IMG/VR virus record: IMGVR_UViG_3300006790_000052
Location: 1-36,322 of that record
Length of the DNA: 36,322 bases
Strand: one strand, 5' to 3'
Source: a virus
Made by a program: the position numbers and the translations under genes. Shown here one piece after another: positions 25,050 through 31,252 of the stretch. A model generated the notes under the pieces. The model was not told the origin of the DNA, made no database searches, and saw only the letters and a list, made by a program, of their open reading frames with translations. Every line of letters starts with the position of its first letter. The stretch's first letter is position 1.

Positions 25050-25922
25050 TTGAAGCCCTTTACAGAGCGCCTGTCGGACAAATGCGTGGCGCTAGCACTG
25101 CGTCCATCGGGGCCGGATTGGACGCTGCCGATTCTGCTGGCTTCCGACATCCACTTCGACAGCGCTCACTGCGATAGAGCGCTTTTCCAGCGGCATTTGG
25201 AGTATGTGGCCGAGCGCGATGGGCGGGTGTTCCTATTGGGCGACTTTTGGGACGCCATGCAGGGGCGCTCAGATCGCCGTGGATCGAAGAGCGCCGTGCT
25301 GCCGCAGTATGTGCGGTCAGACTACCTGAACGCCCTTGTAGAGGACGCTGTAGGCTTTCTGGAGCCATTCGCACCCTACATCGCGGGCTGGGCGAGAGGC
25401 AACCATGAAACGTCTATCCTGAAGTATGCCGAATTTGACCTGCTGACCGCCACCGTCACCGAACTCAACCTCCGCACCGGCTCACAGATATTACCCATGG
25501 GCTATACGGGCTGGATATTTCTGCGCTACCAGGACAATCGCGGCCAAACCCAATCTACCCGCAAAATCTACTACAGCCATGGGTCGGGCGGTTCAGCGCC
25601 TGTAACCAAGGGCATCATACAGGCCAACCGCCGGGCTGTCTTTCTGCCCGATGCCGATTTCGTTGTCAGCGGCCATATCCACCAGAGCTACATGGCCGAG
25701 CAGCGCAGAGAGCGGATAAACCAGATCGGCCACATCCACTACGACACGCAATACTATCTACAGCTACCGACCTACAAGGACGAGTTCGGCGGTGATGGCG
25801 ATGGCTGGTGGCATGAAAAAGGGCAAGATCCGCGTCCAATGGGCGGCTGGGTGCTGGACCTGTCGCGGACTAAAGTGAATCGGGCGTGGAACTACATGGC
25901 GACGCCGCGCCGAATTGAGTGA
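25050..25922 (+). CDS. Metallophosphoesterase (calcineurin-like)
   Basis: Predicted two-metal phosphoesterase. In order it has the DxH motif in LASDIHFDS (D33, H35), LLGDFWD (D65), GNHE (N118, H119), a YSHG histidine (H177) and SGHIH (H209, H211): all metal ligands of the family are present. The 290-residue length is normal. The start is TTG 25050 (a GTG at 25086 is possible); no in-frame ATG lies near. A tiny frame, GTG 25018 to TGA 25053, overlaps both neighbours and may couple translation. The substrate is unknown: nucleic acid, nucleotide or lipid phosphates are all possible. It is the last gene of the late run and the only enzyme near the small membrane proteins. Confidence 0.85.
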   Translation: MKPFTERLSDKCVALALRPSGPDWTLPILLASDIHFDSAHCDRALFQRHLEYVAERDGRVFLLGDFWDAMQGRSDRRGSKSAVLPQYVRSDYLNALVEDAVGFLEPFAPYIAGWARGNHETSILKYAEFDLLTATVTELNLRTGSQILPMGYTGWIFLRYQDNRGQTQSTRKIYYSHGSGGSAPVTKGIIQANRRAVFLPDADFVVSGHIHQSYMAEQRRERINQIGHIHYDTQYYLQLPTYKDEFGGDGDGWWHEKGQDPRPMGGWVLDLSRTKVNRAWNYMATPRRIE

Positions 25923-25959
25923 GGCTAACTAACGATAATCTGGGTTCTAGTTAAACAGG

Positions 25960-25988
25960 TTGACAGCGGCCAAAATTAGTGCTAGAAT
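25960..25988 (+). promoter_or_regulatory. Near-consensus sigma-70 promoter
   Basis: TTGACA (25960-25965), a 17-nt spacer and TAGAAT (25983-25988) match the consensus at 11 of 12 positions. It faces right, into the 3' ends of the minus-strand operon, where no + gene follows. The start point would fall near 25995, inside GTTATCGA, whose inverted partner is at 26058-26065, an arrangement that suits an operator. Confidence 0.68.
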
Positions 25989-26111
25989 GTCGTTATCGAC
26001 ACGGCCACAATAGGCTAAGTCAGATTAACTAGCTTAAATGAAACTGAAATCTTACTATCGATAACAGGTAGTATAGATGTAAAGTTTTGTCGGTATTTAT
26101 AGGCTCAAACG

Positions 26112-26183
26112 GCAGTGGGGCAGCACACGCTGATACCATGCCGGTATCGCTCCGGGCGCTCTCTCTGCGTGCCACCCCACTGC
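26112..26183 (+). ncRNA. Candidate structured RNA / closed multi-stem element
   Basis: GCAGTGGGG (26112-26120) pairs perfectly with CCCCACTGC (26175-26183). Inside it CACGC (26126-26130) pairs with GCGTG (26167-26171), and GATACC (26132-26137) with GGTATC (26143-26148). The 72-nt element thus folds into a closed, at least two-tier structure, and lies about 120 nt after the + promoter. It lacks a tRNA T-loop and a T-tract. It could be an RNA domain or an unusual bidirectional terminator. Confidence 0.42.
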
Positions 26184-26229
26184 GTAATCACGACCTATTC
26201 GGCCCTTGCTGCCCGCAGGTCATGCTCTA

Positions 26230-26291
26230 CCGCTGGGCGCATCGTGGCCCCCTTATCTGAGTATCCTTTCTCAAGTTTGTGCGCCCAGCGG
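26230..26291 (-). terminator. Perfect 12-bp inverted repeat abutting the last minus-strand stop
   Basis: CCGCTGGGCGCA (26230-26241) is the reverse complement of 26280-26291, directly after the TAG at 26292-26294. The 38-nt loop can itself form TGAG/CTCA. No T-run follows on either strand, so it is more likely an mRNA 3' stabiliser or a Rho-linked end than a simple intrinsic terminator. Confidence 0.42.
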
Positions 26292-26630
26292 CTATTCCGT
26301 CGCTCTCCTCTGCCAGTAATCGCGCTCCGTCTTAGCTACGCGCAGGTCGTGTTCGATCTCGCGCAGTCGGCTGGTTAGCTCACTACAGCTATCGTTCAGC
26401 AGGGTGATCGTTTTGGCTTGGCTGTTTATGTGTCGCTTCAGTGCCTCAACGACTCTTGGATCACTGCCCTCGCGGCCCGTAGCGCCCCTTGAGCGGGCTG
26501 GGGTAGCGGGGCTGGAAATTGGTGCGCGACGCGAGAAACGCATCCAGCATCGCCTTGCTGAACTGGTAGCCCTTGAGCTTCCGATATTCGATCTGATTCT
26601 GTCGGCATAGTCGTCGAACAGAATCAACAT
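26292..26630 (-). CDS. Coiled-coil C-terminal frame, possibly frameshifted part of the HTH gene
   Basis: Only the last ~57 residues, from DPRVVEALKRHINSQAKTIT through TERDYWQRRATE, look genuine: an amphipathic helical region. The first ~55 residues overlap the HTH gene at 26461-26685 in another frame and are Arg/Ser/Pro-rich like a shadow. No start codon lies near 26461 in this frame. Moving from the HTH frame into this one needs a +1 shift; at the HTH stop (CAG-TGA-T) that would give GQ followed by DPRVVEAL, one protein of about 130 residues. A sequencing error, a programmed shift, or a degraded gene are alternatives. Confidence 0.35.
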   Translation of the reverse strand: MLILFDDYADRIRSNIGSSRATSSARRCWMRFSRRAPISSPATPARSRGATGREGSDPRVVEALKRHINSQAKTITLLNDSCSELTSRLREIEHDLRVAKTERDYWQRRATE

Positions 26631-26685
26631 GAAGTCCCAGATAGTCAGCCGCCTCCGCTGCGGTATACCATTTCTCTTTTTTCAT
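26461..26685 (-). CDS. Excisionase/MerR-type helix-turn-helix protein
   Basis: The 74-residue product starts MKKEKWYTAAEAADYLGLHV and continues DSVRRLCRQNQIEYRKLKGY, then FSKAMLDAFLASR. This is the winged-helix layout of small HTH_17/excisionase-type DNA-binding proteins (residues about 6-55). The tail after residue 55 is basic and Pro/Gly-rich and ends abruptly at TGA. Such proteins bend DNA for excision or regulate promoters. It is the last intact gene of the minus operon, far from the integrase, so a regulatory role is as likely as excision. See the neighbouring frame for a possible +1-shifted extension. Confidence 0.72.
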   Translation of the reverse strand: MKKEKWYTAAEAADYLGLHVDSVRRLCRQNQIEYRKLKGYQFSKAMLDAFLASRTNFQPRYPSPLKGRYGPRGQ

Positions 26686-26691
26686 TTTGCA

Positions 26692-27126
26692 TTATTCCAA
26701 AATGAACATGGCTATATGGCGTCCTGTTCCTTTGCCCTCAGTGCCATCCTCAATGGCGTGCCAGCGCACGTCACCTAAGTTTTCTACCTTTGCGCCAGCG
26801 GCTAGCATCATCAGCACCCATTTGTCGATTGGGTAAACCATAACCACACGTTTACCCTGCTGATGTTCTTCTATCGCCTTTCGCGCCCATGCCGTTGGGC
26901 CTTTTTTGCGGCCTTCGTGCATGATGCTGCCAAATGGTGGATTGACATAGGTACTAGCACCCCATTCACAGGTAAGCCCGTCAAAGTCGTCTTGCTTTGG
27001 AAAAGGACAGGCGTCAAAATCAAAGTCAAAACGCCTCTGCAACTCTCTTAGTAGCGCGGGCGGCGTCAGCCAATAATGCTTGCCGTCAGAGGCACCTTTG
27101 TGAAACTTGTTGTCTTGCGGCTTCAA
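26692..27126 (-). CDS. dam: Phage DNA N6-adenine methyltransferase (Dam-type)
   Basis: Predicted to methylate adenines in DNA from AdoMet. The protein has the short phage-Dam pattern: YWLTPPALLRELQRRFDFDF, then DAC (about 38-40), GLTCEWG and the catalytic NPPF (62-65, STYVNPPFGS), ending with VVMVYPIDKW and a HIAMFIL strand. TTG 27126 is chosen because AGGAGG lies 4 nt upstream and it overlaps the previous stop as TTGA, giving 144 residues; ATG 27153 without a good site is the alternative. It may shield phage DNA from restriction or tune regulation. The recognition sequence cannot be read from the protein. Confidence 0.82.
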   Translation of the reverse strand: MKPQDNKFHKGASDGKHYWLTPPALLRELQRRFDFDFDACPFPKQDDFDGLTCEWGASTYVNPPFGSIMHEGRKKGPTAWARKAIEEHQQGKRVVMVYPIDKWVLMMLAAGAKVENLGDVRWHAIEDGTEGKGTGRHIAMFILE

Positions 27127-27395
27127 TCTGCCTCCTCTGTTTTCATTAGCCATTTGCTTTTCGCCCAGCAGCCATACGCTATTGCCTCCGTTTGTAGGCG
27201 GGTCAGCTTGCCCGCCAGGAAATACCGATCTGCTGTCTCTACAACGCGCTCCAGATCGTCGTAGGTCGTTGCTTCGTTGATGCGTCGGCGGGCCTGTAGC
27301 AGCCCTCTATACGCCCGCCGATGGGCCTCAGACAAGTGGATGCCAAGCCATCGACTCAGCCACCTCGTATGCGTGTTCGGACTCGTCAGCCGCAT
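27123..27395 (-). CDS. Uncharacterised helical protein (69-90 residues)
   Basis: No family was recognised. If started at ATG 27395 the product has 90 residues and overlaps the upstream gene by 68 nt. A TTG at 27335, 8 nt into the upstream end, gives 70 residues starting near SEAHRRAYRGLLQ and avoids most of the overlap; I favour the shorter form. The sequence is helical and basic-acidic (RRRINEATTYDDLERVVETA; LTRLQTEAIAYGCWAKSKWL). The end overlaps the methylase start and carries its AGGAGG site. Confidence 0.55.
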   Translation of the reverse strand: MRLTSPNTHTRWLSRWLGIHLSEAHRRAYRGLLQARRRINEATTYDDLERVVETADRYFLAGKLTRLQTEAIAYGCWAKSKWLMKTEEAD

Positions 27396-27609
27396 TGTCG
27401 AGCGCCTGTGCCTCCATGTGCTTTAGGAGGGCTGCTGGAACGTCAGCGACCTCCTCGTAGCGGCCATCGGGCAACAGGCGCTCAACACCCAGAGCGGCTA
27501 CACTGGGGCCGTATCCGTCGTCGTTCCATGTAGGCTGACAACCCGGCTCTACATTGGCGGTGACGATATACTCCTCGTCACCAACGCCCATCTCAAACAC
27601 TATCTCCAT
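27328..27609 (-). CDS. Acidic uncharacterised protein (93 residues)
   Basis: An AGGAGG site sits 6 nt before ATG 27609, making the start firm. The product is acidic: MEIVFEMGVGDEEYIVTANV looks strand-like, followed by GYGPSVAALGVERLLPDGRY and a helical acidic end (NAADESEHAYEVAESMA). The size and the initial beta region would suit a small regulatory or inhibitor protein, but I recognise no family. It overlaps the LexA-like gene upstream by 17 nt and the next gene downstream. Confidence 0.62.
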   Translation of the reverse strand: MEIVFEMGVGDEEYIVTANVEPGCQPTWNDDGYGPSVAALGVERLLPDGRYEEVADVPAALLKHMEAQALDNAADESEHAYEVAESMAWHPLV

Positions 27610-27883
27610 GAGCGTCCTCCTGGGTGTCTACTACGACTACGCGATACCGGTCCGATAGCTGCAAGCCAGCACGCCCATCGGAAAATTCCATATGGCCTTT
27701 CTGCGCCAGTGCGAACACGCATTGTTTAGACGAGTTGACTTGCTTGTAGCCCATCAGCGCAACCATATCGCGGTGCGTTGGCGAACGATTGTGTCTGGTC
27801 AAAAAGTTGATGACCTCTGTCAAGAATGCCTTTTGCCTGTCAGTTGGTTTGCTGTTTCTGATCGGGTAGTTATAGTTACGCAT
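27593..27883 (-). CDS. LexA-type winged-helix DNA-binding protein without peptidase
   Basis: The 96-residue protein aligns by eye with the LexA N-terminal domain: KPTDRQKAFLTEVINFLTRH, then SPTHRDMVALMGYKQVNSSK and a short wing (GHMEFSDGRAGLQLSDRYRV). Full-length LexA would add a Ser/Lys autopeptidase, absent here; the chain stops after an acidic tail. GAGG lies 6 nt before ATG 27883. It could act on SOS-like or phage operators without responding to RecA, or as an antagonist of host LexA. It overlaps the SWIM gene by 8 nt. Confidence 0.72.
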   Translation of the reverse strand: MRNYNYPIRNSKPTDRQKAFLTEVINFLTRHNRSPTHRDMVALMGYKQVNSSKQCVFALAQKGHMEFSDGRAGLQLSDRYRVVVVDTQEDAHGDSV

Positions 27884-28073
27884 CGAACACCTCTATCCTG
27901 CGAATGCCTCCTCGGATCGCTTCTTGTGCGCGTGCAACGTGGCGGCAGCGGTGGCGATAGGCGAATCCTATGCACTCGCACTGCCATTGGCTCTCGTCAT
28001 CTACCAGCCGCCCGTAGACGGCGTAGACGGTGTTGGGGTCGCTACTGGACGCCACATCAATTTTGAGTGTCAT
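27876..28073 (-). CDS. SWIM zinc-finger protein
   Basis: The 65-residue protein consists almost only of a SWIM zinc finger: QWQCECIGFAYRHRCRHVAR holds C32, C34, C43 and H45 in the CxC-x(n)-CxH pattern, with flanking helices. SWIM fingers bind DNA or protein and occur in recombination mediators and transposases. Its place in the DNA-metabolism operon, between a LexA-like protein and a possible nuclease, fits a recombination or repair adaptor. The start at ATG 28073 has only a weak AGGA-type site. The target is unknown. Confidence 0.74.
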   Translation of the reverse strand: MTLKIDVASSSDPNTVYAVYGRLVDDESQWQCECIGFAYRHRCRHVARAQEAIRGGIRRIEVFDA

Positions 28074-28077
28074 AGTC

Positions 28078-28512
28078 CTATGGGGTGCTCGTAGTCGCTG
28101 TCAGTGCCTCGCGGAACGAAGGCAGTGGCGATGAGGGCCGCAGCCGCGATAGCCAGTAGCGATACTGTGATCGCTCCAGCCGTACGAAGGGTGCGTCGGG
28201 CGAGTCGAGAATACATATCGAATACTCCTGTAAATCTTTGCGATAAATCACTACGATGAAGGGCACGCCCAGCGCGTGGGCTACCCGTCTGAGCCGCACA
28301 CCGGAAAACTGATTCCAGAGCCGTTGCCGGACAGAATTCTCCAGCCGATCATCAATCGCGTCGGTGGATTGGGTTAGCTCCAGCACGGCTACTGGGTCGT
28401 CGAGGAACCATTCGATCTGATCCACGTCATGCACGCCACCATGATCCCAGGTGTAGCGCCAGGCGCGATAGTCAGCCGTCTTGTCTACCCAGCCGTATTT
28501 GCGGGCTTTCAT
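28078..28512 (-). CDS. Possible PD-(D/E)xK-fold protein
   Basis: AGGAGG precedes ATG 28512 by 6 nt. The 144-residue product contains HDVDQIEWFLDDPVAVLELT, where D, E and a strand-ExT end are arranged like a PD-(D/E)xK nuclease core (Thr where Lys is usual), then a helix and VPFIVVIYRKDLQEYSICIL. This resembles a small family of proteins with the VAVLELT segment that I recall in some bacteria and phages. A nuclease, or a nuclease-derived binding protein that has lost the catalytic Lys, are the likely options. Active-site function is inferred only. Confidence 0.6.
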   Translation of the reverse strand: MKARKYGWVDKTADYRAWRYTWDHGGVHDVDQIEWFLDDPVAVLELTQSTDAIDDRLENSVRQRLWNQFSGVRLRRVAHALGVPFIVVIYRKDLQEYSICILDSPDAPFVRLERSQYRYWLSRLRPSSPLPSFREALTATTSTP

Positions 28513-29210
28513 AGCGGACCTCCTATAGCAGTCGGGTCTGTTGTGACAGAAGTTCTCTGGCGGTCTGCTCCAGTTGCGGGCTGTGCCAGCCCCACCAGCG
28601 GCTGACTTTTCGGTCGTACATCAATCCGGCTCGACCCAGCGCCTTGTAGACGGCTGGGTGCATCTGCTGCGGTTCGGGGCCGTCGATCTCGTAGCGGAAC
28701 GTCGCTGCGGCTCGGTAGCGTCGGCGGCGTTCCTTCTCGTCCAGCGCCTCTTTCAGCCACCTCGTCTCTTCTACGATCACGGCCATCAGCGCCTTCACAT
28801 CCGCGCTGTCCGAAGTCGAGCCATTCTCCAGCAAATGCTTCAGCGACTCGCACGCCCACTTCACCGTCGCATTGCTGACTGTCGGGTCCGGTGGCAAGTC
28901 GCCCGCTTGGGTCCACAGCGCAACGAATGCGTCCTCCACTGCTGAGTTCGCCTTCGCGTTGACGAGTGCGGCTAAATCGTTTTCTCGCATTAGCAATCAT
29001 TTCCTGTTGGGCCGGTCCGGTGATATGGATGCCGTCTATAGGTGTATAAAGCGGCACCTTGCGGACGCGGTTGCGTAATAGTTCGGGGTTATGGTAGGCC
29101 CAAGAGTAGCCGTAGCGCAGATCGCGCAACCAGCTACTCTTGGACCAAGAGTCCATCTCCAGCGCGTTGATCGCGGCCTCGACTTCAGCCCAAGTGCCGC
29201 AGTTAGCCAA
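28509..29210 (-). CDS. Helical N-terminal frame, likely shortened or joined by a +1 shift to the next gene
   Basis: The first ~75 residues (MANCGTWAEVEAAINALEMD to QQEMIANARKRF, 29210 to about 28986) look genuine and start at a TTG overlapping the upstream stop (TTGGCTAA). After that the frame runs on to 28509 with an Arg/Gly/Pro/Asp-rich sequence typical of an overlapping shadow, while the other frame (28523-28990) is protein-like. A single +1 shift around the AAAA run near 28986 would fuse the two into one ~230-residue protein. Alternatively two genes overlap. Only the N-terminal part is supported. Confidence 0.42.
   Translation of the reverse strand: MANCGTWAEVEAAINALEMDSWSKSSWLRDLRYGYSWAYHNPELLRNRVRKVPLYTPIDGIHITGPAQQEMIANARKRFSRTRQREGELSSGGRIRCAVDPSGRLATGPDSQQCDGEVGVRVAEAFAGEWLDFGQRGCEGADGRDRRRDEVAERGAGREGTPPTLPSRSDVPLRDRRPRTAADAPSRLQGAGSSRIDVRPKSQPLVGLAQPATGADRQRTSVTTDPTAIGGPL
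28523..28990 (-). CDS. Uncharacterised helical protein (155 residues)
   Basis: Starts at ATG 28990 with an AGGA-type site about 11 nt upstream; an in-frame TTG lies at 28996. The protein is helical and acidic-to-neutral (VEDAFVALWTQAGDLPPDPT; VKALMAVIVEETRWLKEALD), with a Trp-rich segment near the end (KVSRWWGWHSPQLEQTAREL). Composition is protein-like throughout, which makes this frame, and not the overlapping one (28509-29210), the true reading for this stretch. No family was recognised. Confidence 0.68.
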   Translation of the reverse strand: MRENDLAALVNAKANSAVEDAFVALWTQAGDLPPDPTVSNATVKWACESLKHLLENGSTSDSADVKALMAVIVEETRWLKEALDEKERRRRYRAAATFRYEIDGPEPQQMHPAVYKALGRAGLMYDRKVSRWWGWHSPQLEQTARELLSQQTRLL

Positions 29211-29961
29211 AGAGCCGCCTCCACCAAGATTTGGGTTTGGCAGGGGCAGGTGCTGGGGTAGGGGGTGGGGTAGGAGCAGGGGGTGGCGCGGGCTGCGGAA
29301 CAGGTTCGGCTTGAGCAGCGGGTTGCTGTAAAAGCGACGCCCGCTTCAAAAAGGAAACTCTGGTATCAACGCTACCTATTGTTCGGCCCAACTTTGCAGC
29401 AATCTCTTGTTTAGAGTGACCGCTATTCAGCAGGGCTTGCAATGCCAAATCATCTGTCTCGCTCCATAACCTGCATACCCACTTTGTCAGACCCAATCGA
29501 AGGCGCTGAAGCCGAATGGCCTTTATGCTGCGACCCAAACTTTTGGCGATTTCCGCATCGGCCACGCCGTCTGCATACATCCTTTTTATTGTGTTCTTTT
29601 CGGCGCTTGAATAAGGTTTATAACCCATATCAGCAGCAGCCTTTTCTTCTGCTTCCTGTGCAGCGATCTGCTCTTCGATGTCGATCTGGACCGGCTCTAC
29701 GGTGCGCTTGTATGCCTCGCTCCACAGATGCCCCAGACCGCCCCGGTTGATCTTGCCCAGATACTGGCTAGTCAGTTGGCGCTGGTAAGCAACGATCTGG
29801 CGATGGGTTTCCAGGTTGCGCGGGGGCCAGTTGGGCTGGCGTATCAGCGACTGTGCGATGCGAGTAGATACGTTGTCCTCGCCCGTTGCGGCCTTGGCCC
29901 AGATCACGTCAATAAATGCTTGCACTTCCGGTGCGTTGGTTTTGATGGTTCCGTTGCTCAT
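29203..29961 (-). CDS. DNA-binding protein with two HTH/Myb-like repeats
   Basis: ATG 29961 lies about 9 nt after GGAGGAGG and is preferred to an upstream GTG (29979). The 252-residue product has an N-terminal helical domain (about residues 5-90), an acidic linker, then two similar HTH units: SSAEKNTIKRMYADGVADAE with IAKSLGRS, and WSETDDLALQALLNSGHSKQ with IAAKLGRTIGSV. A Pro/Ala-rich tail (residues about 218-245) ends in KSWWRRLFG. Paired HTH units suit binding to repeated DNA, so it is a candidate partner of the iterons at 34.1-34.2 kb; that link is only a hypothesis. Its stop overlaps the next start. Confidence 0.7.
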   Translation of the reverse strand: MSNGTIKTNAPEVQAFIDVIWAKAATGEDNVSTRIAQSLIRQPNWPPRNLETHRQIVAYQRQLTSQYLGKINRGGLGHLWSEAYKRTVEPVQIDIEEQIAAQEAEEKAAADMGYKPYSSAEKNTIKRMYADGVADAEIAKSLGRSIKAIRLQRLRLGLTKWVCRLWSETDDLALQALLNSGHSKQEIAAKLGRTIGSVDTRVSFLKRASLLQQPAAQAEPVPQPAPPPAPTPPPTPAPAPAKPKSWWRRLFG

Positions 29962-29985
29962 GGTGGTTGCCTCCTCCACAGGGTT

Positions 29986-30360
29986 CTACAATCCTTCGGG
30001 GTCTGGTAGTAGCTGGACTACGATGCGTGGGTCATCGCGGTCCACTTCAAACTGATCTTGGAATCCGATAATCCATTTGAGGTTGTCGTTGGGCAGGATT
30101 TCGGCTTGCTGCAAACCGTCGAGGACGTACTTGACGGCTACGCGCACGTTGTCGGGGTCAGCGCGGCGCGATTTGAGGTAGTAAGTTGTCCGCACCCACA
30201 CCGGCGAGGATACCGGCTTCAACCCTTGGGCGACGGCCTCGTCTGCGGCCAGTTGGGTCCAGCGGCGCTTCTCTTTGCTGTAGTAGCTCCAATGGCGCTT
30301 GGAAGCAGCGATCACGTCGTTGAGATTGGGCATCTGGGCGCGGATAACTAGTTTTTGCAT
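29986..30360 (-). CDS. rusA: RusA-type Holliday junction resolvase
   Basis: Predicted endonuclease that cuts four-way DNA junctions during recombination or before packaging. The 124-residue length and motifs fit RusA: an N-terminal strand, the basic helix KEKRRWTQLAADEA, then the RRADPDNVRVAVKYVLDGLQ block (D68, D70, N71) and ILPNDNLKWI (D92), the acidic residues being the metal ligands. It starts 2 nt after the preceding gene, whose product ends with an SSB-like tip, so both probably act on the same DNA intermediates. Confidence 0.9.
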   Translation of the reverse strand: MQKLVIRAQMPNLNDVIAASKRHWSYYSKEKRRWTQLAADEAVAQGLKPVSSPVWVRTTYYLKSRRADPDNVRVAVKYVLDGLQQAEILPNDNLKWIIGFQDQFEVDRDDPRIVVQLLPDPEGL

Positions 30361-30362
30361 GG

Positions 30363-30827
30363 CTAAAACGGCAGGTCTTGAGGATCAGCCGACAGCAGCC
30401 GCAGGTCGATGCCATGACGCGCTCGGAATAGCTCACCGGCGATCTGTAGCACGACCTCCTGACCAGCGTCCTCACCGGCCTCGGCCAGAAACGAACGAGC
30501 CGAATAGAAGCAGCGCTTGTAATGCCGCACCGTCGCGTCAAACAGTTCATGCGCCTCTTCGGTAGAGCCAGGCTCCGGGCGATTGCGACTGACCAAGCGG
30601 GCGCGGTAGACGGGCTTTTCGTCCACCACGTTGACACCCAACTCAATCAGATCGCCTGGTTTCAGGCCATGGTGCTTTAGCTGATCTTGGAATGGGGTAT
30701 GGCGGTCTTGCATGAGGAAGACCTCCTCGCCCGCCTTGACGCGCCAGGGCCAGTTGGCCGCGCTGTCTACCAGCACTTTGACAGCGCAGCCCGGCTGCAA
30801 TCCAAACGGCTTCGGATCAGCGCTCAA
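30363..30827 (-). CDS. Putative SSB-like protein with C-terminal DLPF tip
   Basis: No standard SSB domain was recognised, yet the last residues are ADPQDLPF, very close to the acidic D-x-P-F tip used by bacterial SSBs to recruit repair proteins. The N-terminal half is strand-rich (CAVKVLVDSAANWPWRVKAG; GDLIELGVNVVDEKPVYRAR), as an OB-fold would be, and the second half is helical. Its ATG overlaps the previous stop (ATGA) and it directly precedes rusA. A divergent phage SSB or an SSB mimic is therefore plausible. The tip alone could arise by chance. Confidence 0.6.
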   Translation of the reverse strand: MSADPKPFGLQPGCAVKVLVDSAANWPWRVKAGEEVFLMQDRHTPFQDQLKHHGLKPGDLIELGVNVVDEKPVYRARLVSRNRPEPGSTEEAHELFDATVRHYKRCFYSARSFLAEAGEDAGQEVVLQIAGELFRARHGIDLRLLSADPQDLPF

Positions 30828-31252
30828 TACTGGCCTCCTACGACATCGCCGCCGACCGACTCAACGAACTGATCGGTCGTGCCACCGTCATCGTAGACCC
30901 GCTTGGCCTCAAACTCAGCCACCGTGCGATCCTGGCCGTCGCTGGTCGTGAAGGGTCTCATCGTGCGGGTGATTTCCATCGTAGTCATCGCACTGATGCC
31001 CCCAGCTTGCAGCGACTCATGCAGCCGCTGGTTAGCAAACAGGGTATGGCGCTCGCCTAAATATTGGGTCGCATACATGTAGGACGTGCCGTATGCGTTG
31101 GTGAACGCCTTATGGTCACCAAACGGAAAATAGATGCGGTGGGGTTGGCCGTCGGGCAGCAGGGTTACGGGCGCACCCTTTTTGTTTTTGCCCTTGGTCG
31201 GCTCCAGCACCTGGGCGCTGAATTGAATCGTAGGAGGAAACTCTCCGCTCAT
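30824..31252 (-). CDS. Uncharacterised beta-rich protein (142 residues)
   Basis: AGGAGG precedes ATG 31252 by 6 nt. The sequence is strand-rich (PTIQFSAQVLEPTKGKNKKG; HRIYFPFGDHKAF; AMTTMEITRTMRPF; RTVAEFEAKRVYDDGG) with a Gly-rich end (GGDVVGGQY), compatible with an OB-fold or other small beta-barrel. It overlaps the SSB-like gene by ATGA, and the two may act as a pair on single-stranded DNA. No family is assigned. Confidence 0.6.
   Translation of the reverse strand: MSGEFPPTIQFSAQVLEPTKGKNKKGAPVTLLPDGQPHRIYFPFGDHKAFTNAYGTSYMYATQYLGERHTLFANQRLHESLQAGGISAMTTMEITRTMRPFTTSDGQDRTVAEFEAKRVYDDGGTTDQFVESVGGDVVGGQY

Larger units (their letters stand above)
25923..26291. other. Convergent intergenic region with promoter and inverted repeats
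   Basis: Late genes end at 25922 on + and the minus operon ends at 26292, so terminators are expected, yet no classic hairpin plus T-tract was seen. Instead there is a strong + promoter (25960-25988); interleaved inverted repeats CTAGTTAA (25947)/TTAACTAG (26025) and GTTATCGA (25992)/TCGATAAC (26058); and two larger hairpins (26112-26183 and 26230-26291). No credible gene lies in it; the open frames are Cys/Ser/Arg-rich with no ribosome site. A non-coding RNA is a reasonable hypothesis. Confidence 0.6.

Noticed and set aside
793-25922. Siphovirus or myovirus tail genes
   Set aside because: No tape-measure-sized gene following tail tube proteins, no sheath or baseplate pattern; order fits a short-tailed virion.
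26112-26183. tRNA gene
   Set aside because: Length is right, but there is no T-arm GTTC-type loop, no anticodon stem of 5 bp in the right place and no CCA-type end.
26115-26378. 87-codon + frame after the strong promoter at 25960
   Set aside because: Starts at GTG inside a hairpin, lacks a ribosome site, is Cys/Ser/Arg-rich, and overlaps the minus-strand coil frame; a non-coding RNA seems likelier.
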